Origin: Bostrychus sinensis
Taxonomy: Eukaryota; Chordata; Actinopteri; Gobiiformes; Eleotridae
Assembly (NCBI GenBank): GCA_020698575.1
Contig: CM036257.1
Coordinates: 22,025,520 to 22,089,519 of the forward strand
Direction: 5' to 3'
Length of the DNA stretch: 64,000 nucleotides
In this document: positions 58,451-64,000 of the stretch, piece by piece
How positions within the stretch are numbered: the first letter of the stretch is position 1
How the letters are laid out: each line of letters starts with the position of its first letter
Translations under genes and position numbers: made by a program
Notes under the pieces: generated by a model
Seen by the model: the letters and a program-made list of their open reading frames with translations, nothing else
Told to the model about the DNA's origin: nothing
The model's database searches: none

Positions 58451-59569
58451 ACAATCCATAACAAAAATTTAAATATATTGAGACTGGATCATTTTAATTA
58501 TTATTATTTGCAAGTTATTTTTATATTTTGCTATTATTGTAAATGTTATATAGTGTTTAATGTCAGTTTTAGACTATGGGGGATTAAATTAGATCATGAT
58601 GTGCCGCCGTAGTCTTCTGAATTAATGGTAAACACTGCTTAACATAATGTATGTCTTCATATCTCCCTAAAACTTAAACTAAAGTACTCTTTAATACCTG
58701 ACACATATACACAACACACGACCCGCATTATACTGTAGCCCTGACCTGGACCTTCCCACTGAAACACCTTTACAAATGAAAACATGCTCAGTATGTCCTG
58801 CTCTAAAGGTCAAGTCGATACATCCCTGCCCCCACATGAACACATGAACCCTGTAGTGACTTGTACCTATTCTTTACCATTTCTCCTCTATCCTTCACTT
58901 TCCCACGCAGCTTTGCCGTTACATCATGCACGGCTAAATGTCAGACAGCTGCGGTCATACCTGCAGCAGACGTGGGTAACGCTGTGTACTCAGTAGAGAT
59001 CTTGATATATATTGGATTTGTGTGTACATGTGTGAGTGGGCGAGCGAGTGTCAGTGAGATGGAGACTGAGCTGTCGACCCAGACAACACTTACTAATGAA
59101 TATTCATTTTTTAATGCAAATGAGGCTTTTTAATGAGTTCCCAACATTAACAACTCCATGCAGAAGATTTACAGCGTTTCTTTTTCACTGAGAAATCCCT
59201 GGTACCTGCTTCTGCGACTCATCTCCATCGCAACAACTGTCAGGCTGTAAAGTTAAATGAGTTTTACCATATATTTCTACTATGTCTCCATATGGCACCA
59301 TCAGATGAAATGGTGAGTCAATCTGTCATCTACAGCACTGTTTTCAAACCTTTTTTTTTCTTGCGTACCCCCCTTGAGATTTTTTTTAATACCATGAGTG
59401 CCCACTCACTTATATATGTGGTAATATTTCAAAGAAATGGTCATAAAGTGGTCATCTGCGTTTATCAGTACAAAGACGTTTTACACTTACTTTATTGTAA
59501 AAGCTAATTTTCCTGCATTTCTTTGCTTTGGAATTAAATTCAAGATACAGATAAAATCCCTTTAAAATA
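58451..59569. other. Unique sequence with a conserved-like patch
   Basis: No gene. 59085-59220 (ACTAATGAATATTCATTTTT, ATGCAAATGAGGC, TTTTTAATGAGTTCCC) has octamer- and homeodomain-like motifs. A repeat-like phrase (CTTGCGTACCCCCCTTGAG) lies near 59361-59379. Confidence 0.35.
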
Positions 59570-59970
59570 ACTGATTGATTGATCTTTTTTATTTCGAACA
59601 TGTGCATGTCACACAATGCAGACTAAATGTCATTATAAATAATAATAAATAATACAAATAAAGCAGTACAAAACAAATGGCTCTGTCATTAATGACATGT
59701 TTGAAAAGGAGTAGGAAGAAGTGAAACTGAAAGTGAAATTTAATCCTAGTTTTTGCATCTGCATGTTTGCACTTACAGCAGCTTTATGGTGCATTTGTGT
59801 TCAAAGAGTGATAATATAAAGAAAAAGAAAAGGAACATGTGTGTGACTAGTTTATGTCCTCTGTGTAAAGTTTTATTAGTATTATTAATATTACTGTTGA
59901 GCCAAAAATGTATCAACCCATCTGGCCCACACAAATCTTGTAATTTTATAATTTGTCCCCTCTGCAAATG
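59570..59970 (-). repeat. Probable LINE 3'-end fragment
   Basis: GATTGATTGATCTTTTTTAT, TTCGAACATGTGCATGTCAC, AAAAGGAGTAGGAAGAAGTG and TTTAATCCTA. I recall this set of phrases from a 3' UTR of fish non-LTR elements. No coding part present. Confidence 0.5.
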
Positions 59971-60084
59971 AAGTTGAACAGCCCTGCCCTCTACCTGACC
60001 ACTAGATGGCACTAAAGTTCACAGATGTCATTGTTAATATTGGACCGATAATGTGGTAAAATATTATTTATTTAATATTATGTG

Positions 60085-60190
60085 CACTGTGGCTTAATGG
60101 TTAGCACTCCTGCCTCATAGCAAGAAGGTCACGGGTTCGATTCCTGGATTGCGTGGGGACTTTCTGTGTGGAGTTTGCATGGTCTCCCTG
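60085..60190 (+). repeat. Repeat D head with A- and B-box-like motifs
   Basis: CTGTGGCTTAATGGTTAGCAC, CTCCTGCCTCATAGCAAG and GGTCACGGGTTCGATTCCTG, then TTTCTGTGTGGAGTTTGCAT. This is the best preserved tRNA-like head of the family in this window. Confidence 0.8.
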
Positions 60191-60982
60191 TGTCTGCTCT
60201 AGTTTCCCCTACCACTGGTTCCCCCAATACAAGATACTTTTATACACTGATGATTATAAATGGAAATAAAAGTGACTGGCTTTAACAGAAAAACAACACA
60301 CTGCAGATTCGTATATATTTGCAAGTCTTTACTCATAAACATGTGACATCGTAATCTCCAATAGTAACATGTTGCATTGATATATTCGCACAAATACATT
60401 TACAGAATCTGAAAGTGAAAGCTCTTGAAAACACACATACTCGGTGTATCTCTGTAGAGTCCCAGACATCATTCACTGCCATGTCACACACTGCACATAC
60501 ACCACTGTCTCCTAATAGCTTCATCTACTGTAGTAAGTACTAAGTCAGTCCTGGGATGGTCCTGATGAGGAGGTCCTGCAGGCAACTCTGGTCAAATGCT
60601 TCATATCACCATCACTCGTTAGTAACTTCACTGAAGTCGCATAAAAAGAAATGTAAGAAGAGTAGGTTGCATGCAAAAAGCTTATCAGTCTCCAATGGAC
60701 TCAGTAAAAAGTGGGCCATAGATGATACATAGTTATATTCACCAGTCCCTCTCTTTATCTAAAATGACTTTTTACAGCCCTGTAATGGTAAAGAGATATA
60801 ATGTAGGCCTATCTGTTCTAATATTTTCTGATGCTTTGAAAAATCCTGTATGTACAACACGACTGGCAGATATTAAACCACATGGGGCCAGTTTCACCAA
60901 AGTGTTTTAGACCAATATCTACACAAAAGTTAGACTCATTTATACCTCAATGCTGTAAATTAAAGGATAAAAAAATTGACTT
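60191..60982. other. Unique sequence, no gene recognised
   Basis: No supported feature. Confidence 0.45.
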
Positions 60983-61345
60983 AAAGGTGCCCTATTATGT
61001 TAAATATTATAATGTTGTTTCCAACTCAAAAATATACCTAGAGTAGTATATTGTTTGAGTAATCCTGTTTGCTGAGCGCGCTCTGTTACAATCTGGAAAC
61101 GCTCTACATAAACACATGAAACCAGGAAGTACTTCTGTGCGTATCTAAAGCACATACACCATCACCGGACTCATTCTGATCATTTTAGAGCTTAAAATGC
61201 CGTCACTACAAAGCAGTCAGCTCATTTATCTATCTGTTCGTGTCATGAGGCCATTTTAGGCTCTGTCCAGTCCCCACCGTTGCCAGCAGGGGGCGACAGA
61301 CACCTAATCCACCTAATGTAAAGTCAAAGTAACAGCCAGTTCTTG
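60983..61345 (+). mobile_element. MITE family A, 3'-truncated copy
   Basis: TTAAAGGTGCCCTATTATGT, then GAAACCAGGAAGTACTTCTG, ACACCATCACCGGACTCATT and CCGTTGCCAGCAGGGGGCGAC. Stops short of the right terminus. Confidence 0.85.
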
Positions 61346-62049
61346 AGTACTTCTTCCACCTCTGCCAAAAAGTAGCCATGCGATTGATTTGCTGCGTCGA
61401 CCCTGAAAGTGAATTATAACTAACATAATGCATAATGCAAAGATCAGCTCTACAGAAAGGTCTAAAGTACTTTTGTGAAACTTGCCTCCAGTTCATTGTC
61501 TGCTATAAAAATCAAATAAAAATACCATTTGCTACAGAATAAATTTGCTCTCCTCTTCCCTCCAGGTAGAGCACCGCTACGCACCCATCTACACAGATCA
61601 TAAAACAAACTGGAAACTGCCACAGGCCCAACATTTGCATGAAAAACAATCAAAAGTAAACAGAGATGCATATTTTCAGTGTTTCTCATTAAAGGTAGCA
61701 GTTTTACAAATGCACATCCACAGAGAGTAAAGTGTGTGGGCATGAGAGCGTCTCTCTCAAACTGGGCTGTTTTGGTAAAGCACGTAGCGCCCTCTAGTGG
61801 TAAAAGCTCATACTACAACCTAAGCATTCAGTGACATAAAGGCTGAAGGTTTACAGTACAGTGAAAGGAGTTTTTAAAGGCTCAGTGTAATTAATAACAC
61901 TGTTAATTTGCGGGGAATATGTCTGTATAGTTCATATTGGAAACAGCAAAAAACTTAAAGCAACACTTTGTAGCATTTGGGGGTTAAGTAAGATGTCCAA
62001 GGGCCGACCATGCTTCCTGATGTCTTCATAAATCCTAATATAAAAGCTA
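61346..62049. other. Unique sequence, no gene recognised
   Basis: No supported feature. Confidence 0.45.
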
Positions 62050-62402
62050 GTGTTGTAGTCAAGACCGTACTAATTGAGACCAAGACCAGTCCGAGGCCAG
62101 AGTGAACCAAGACTGAGTCAAAGCCAAGACTTTCAGGGTTCAGGGACCGAGCCGAGACCAAGATTTTTAAGGACCGAGTCGAGATTGAGACCAAGGCAAA
62201 CGACCAAGGAATATGAAAGAAATGCAATTAAAACAAATTATTACAAGTCATTTTTGTTAGAAATTGAGAAAAGACCGTCACAATGGAGACAAGATCGAAT
62301 AAATTTGGATTCAAGACTGAGACCAAGTAAGAATGCAACCGAGGCGAGACTGAGGCTGAAAAAAAAAAGGGGTCTCATGACTGGTCTCAGGCACTACAAC
62401 AC
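62050..62402. mobile_element. 353-bp MITE with GTGTTGTAGT termini and TA duplication
   Basis: GTGTTGTAGT (62050-62059) and ACTACAACAC (62393-62402) are exact inverted repeats, each bordered by TA. The interior is made of GAGACCAAGACC/GGACCGAGTCGAG-like phrases, a style common in fish genomes. No gene. Confidence 0.88.
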
Positions 62403-63299
62403 TATAATTATCCAATTTTTGATTTAGATTATTTGAATTTCTCTAAATGTCAATGCAAGTCCCATAGCTAGCATATTTCATAGTCATTTTATTCCTTTTT
62501 CTTTATGTGTTGTGTGTTTTTTACTCAGATGACCAAATTGATAAGTTACCAACACCAAGGTAGTTCTGACTTGAGAGTAGTAGATATTTTAGGGGCAAAT
62601 GTACAGAAAAAGCTACTTAAATGCTGCTTGATGGTGCTAGGATACCATAAGCAATACTCTGTGAAACCAAGGGGCTTATTAGTTTGTTTAAAATAATATT
62701 TACTGAATCACTGAGCTCTCCTAAGACTGAATGTTTGGGGACTACAACTGACTTAATAATATATTTTAATGGAAATCTGTATTGGTACAATGTCAGATGT
62801 GTTTTCATGATATGGCACTGTGAAGTTAATTATACTGCATTATAACTAGGCTCTATATTTTGAGGTAAAAAGTTACACAGTGTTGCTTCTTTGAAAAGTT
62901 TTAGGTCTCTCGTGGATCATTTTGAACTCATTCCACTTTTATCTAGATCTCATTAGTGGAAAGTAAATCATCATTTTACTGCATCACCTACGTCGTATGC
63001 AAATGAGTTGGAGCTGAAAGGGGGCTGCATTTGGTTTGACACTGAACTGAGGAGGAAAAGCAATGAACAACACTACTTTCTCAGCAGGAAACCTCCAAAC
63101 CCCATCTGTTTAATTTACCAGACACAATATGGCAAAATGTCCTATAATCGTCCTCAAAAAATGGCAGCAATTTTACCACAGCTCCACGACCCAAAAGGAC
63201 AGCTTTAAAAATAGCCGGGACACCTTTTTTCTTTTCTTTTTTTTTTTTTTTTTCATTTACTCAAGGTTGTCTGGTGCGGTGACAGTCCAGGATGTAGCT
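62403..63299. other. rab15 3' UTR and flank
   Basis: Sequence downstream of the rab15 stop codon on the minus strand. No open frame of note. A poly-T tract (63238-63253) lies close after the stop and would read as poly-A in the transcript. An ATTAAA-type poly(A) signal on the minus strand is possible near 63108-63113. An octamer-like ATGCAAAT sits at 62997-63004. The length of the UTR cannot be fixed from sequence alone. Confidence 0.5.
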
Positions 63300-63461
63300 C
63301 TAGCACCAGCAGGATTTGTTCTGGTCTCCCGCGGTGGAGTCACAGAGTCCCTCCTCCTCCTCCAGAGCAGCCAGGTCCAGCTCATCGCTCAGAGACGTCT
63401 GAAGGAGATCCAAGTCCTTTTTGTGAGCTGCCAGGACCTGCTCTGCCAGCCGCGTGAACGC
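63300..63461 (-). CDS. rab15: Terminal coding exon of a RAB15-like small GTPase
   Basis: Read on the minus strand, this exon follows a good acceptor (GTGCACTCAG|GCG) and encodes 53 residues then TAG. It starts AFTRLAEQVLAAHKKDL, passes an acidic run (LAALEEEEG) and ends NKSCWC. From recall, human RAB15 ends with FTRLTELVL, AELEEEEG and KTCWC at the same spacing, so the match is to the C-terminal helix, hypervariable tail and Cys-X-Cys geranylgeranylation site. RAB15 is a membrane-anchored Rab of endocytic recycling. The G-domain motifs (P-loop, switch regions, NKAD) lie in exons beyond the right edge, so this is a partial gene. The exon starts in phase 0. I saw no other rab15 exon up to 64000. 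What I see is the exon and its splice signal; the family is from memory; the symbol is a strong inference. Confidence 0.93.
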   Translation of the reverse strand, partial: AFTRLAEQVLAAHKKDLDLLQTSLSDELDLAALEEEEGLCDSTAGDQNKSCWC

Positions 63462-64000
63462 CTGAGTGCACAGAGGTGTTTTATATTAACTGTTGTAACG
63501 GGGAAATGTCAAAGTAAACATGACAACAAATTGAATACATTTGTTTTTTTGATGTACAGTATAACAACATATGTATTATGTATTATCCCACAGGCCTGGA
63601 AAACTTCACACAGGGTTCGTACAATCATGGAACACCTGGAAAAGTCATGGAATTTTATATTTTGGTGTAAAGTTTTGGAAATGTTTGGGAAATTTAAACA
63701 GTGATCTGTCCACAGCCCAGTTCAGCTAAGTAAAAACACCATTAATGTCTTTATACCAACTTTGTTAAAAGCGTTTGCTAAAGCACAGAGCTCTGTCTCT
63801 GCTCTGAGGATGGATTTTAATTTTTGTACTCAAAGTGAGCCAGAGAAAGAAAACTAGAAAATGCTGTCTTCTTGGCTACGTTCTCACTGCAGGAAAAGTG
63901 ACCTGTATCTAATTTTTGTCAGAATATTTCAACTAAATAACTTTTGGCTTTGGTAATCCTTTAAAACAGGATAATTACTTTATATGTTTACTTTTTTAAA
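63462..64000 (-). other. rab15: rab15 intron (partial)
   Basis: Sequence upstream of the rab15 terminal exon in transcript orientation. It starts with the acceptor and a short pyrimidine stretch and contains no further recognisable Rab coding segment. It includes one dispersed-repeat fragment, listed separately. The donor of this intron is outside the window. Confidence 0.8.
63588..63690. repeat. Dispersed repeat fragment in the rab15 intron
   Basis: It contains two imperfect repeats of the phrase GGAA...CCTGGAAAAGTCATGG. I recall this phrasing from an interspersed repeat common in fish genomes. Neither terminus can be defined here. The open frame running through it is not a gene. Confidence 0.45.

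Noticed and set aside
60090..60150. A tRNA gene at the GGGTTCGATTCC box
   Set aside because: It is the head of a dispersed repeat seen several times in the window and lacks a clean acceptor stem.
63129..63704. 191-codon plus-strand frame
   Set aside because: Antisense shadow of the rab15 terminal exon joined to a poly-T tract and a repeat fragment.
1..64000. CRISPR arrays, operons or bacterial-type systems
   Set aside because: No spaced identical repeats of suitable length and no prokaryotic genes; the sequence is vertebrate-like throughout.

Overview
The window looks like nuclear DNA from a ray-finned (teleost) fish, not prokaryotic. It is AT-rich and intron-like, has almost no long open frames, and is full of fish-type dispersed repeats: Tc1/mariner remnants, hAT-type elements with 8-bp target duplications, L2-like LINE fragments, tRNA-headed SINEs and MITEs. 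The most secure gene evidence is one terminal coding exon on the minus strand at 63300-63461. It matches the C-terminus of the small GTPase RAB15 and ends in a Cys-Trp-Cys prenylation motif. From 63462 to the right edge the sequence would be rab15 intron.

A second minus-strand transcription unit probably starts at the CpG-rich segment around 41.2-41.6 kb. It holds a perfect TCTCGCGAGA promoter palindrome and a noncoding first exon closed by a consensus donor (AAG|GTGAGT) at 41178. Downstream on the same strand I see three candidate internal exons with good splice signals: 28515-28663, 22533-22590 and 2328-2387. There is also a more speculative 15-nt microexon at 6462-6476. I could not assign these to a named gene, so most of 1-41 kb is read as introns of an unidentified gene. 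About 21.8 kb separates this promoter from the rab15 stop codon.

Repeat layout, left to right. 1-5 kb: two MITE families, a degraded element with (GT)17 and a perfect 60-bp palindrome. 5-17 kb: mostly unique, with a Tc1 remnant and a complete MITE. 17.6-24.6 kb: a 35-bp-TIR MITE, an 11-bp minisatellite, a hAT MITE, diverged tandem units and a truncated Tc1 copy flanked by 16-bp direct repeats. 27-36 kb: MITE, foldback, nested Tc1, trinucleotide tracts and a tRNA-derived SINE. 38-47 kb: MITEs, Tc1, a solo LTR split by an L2 3' end, and a 490-bp foldback. 48.6-52 kb: a hAT element split by a LINE and a second solo LTR of the same family. 53-63 kb: paired copies of a 500-bp element, a 119-bp MITE, tandem 237-bp repeats split by an L2 reverse-transcriptase fragment, and a 353-bp TA-flanked MITE.

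Nothing here forms an operon-like or obviously new biochemical system. The interest lies in the nested-insertion record, the exact boundaries of several non-autonomous elements, and the unassigned minus-strand gene. All family names rest on recall of sequence patterns, with no database search.
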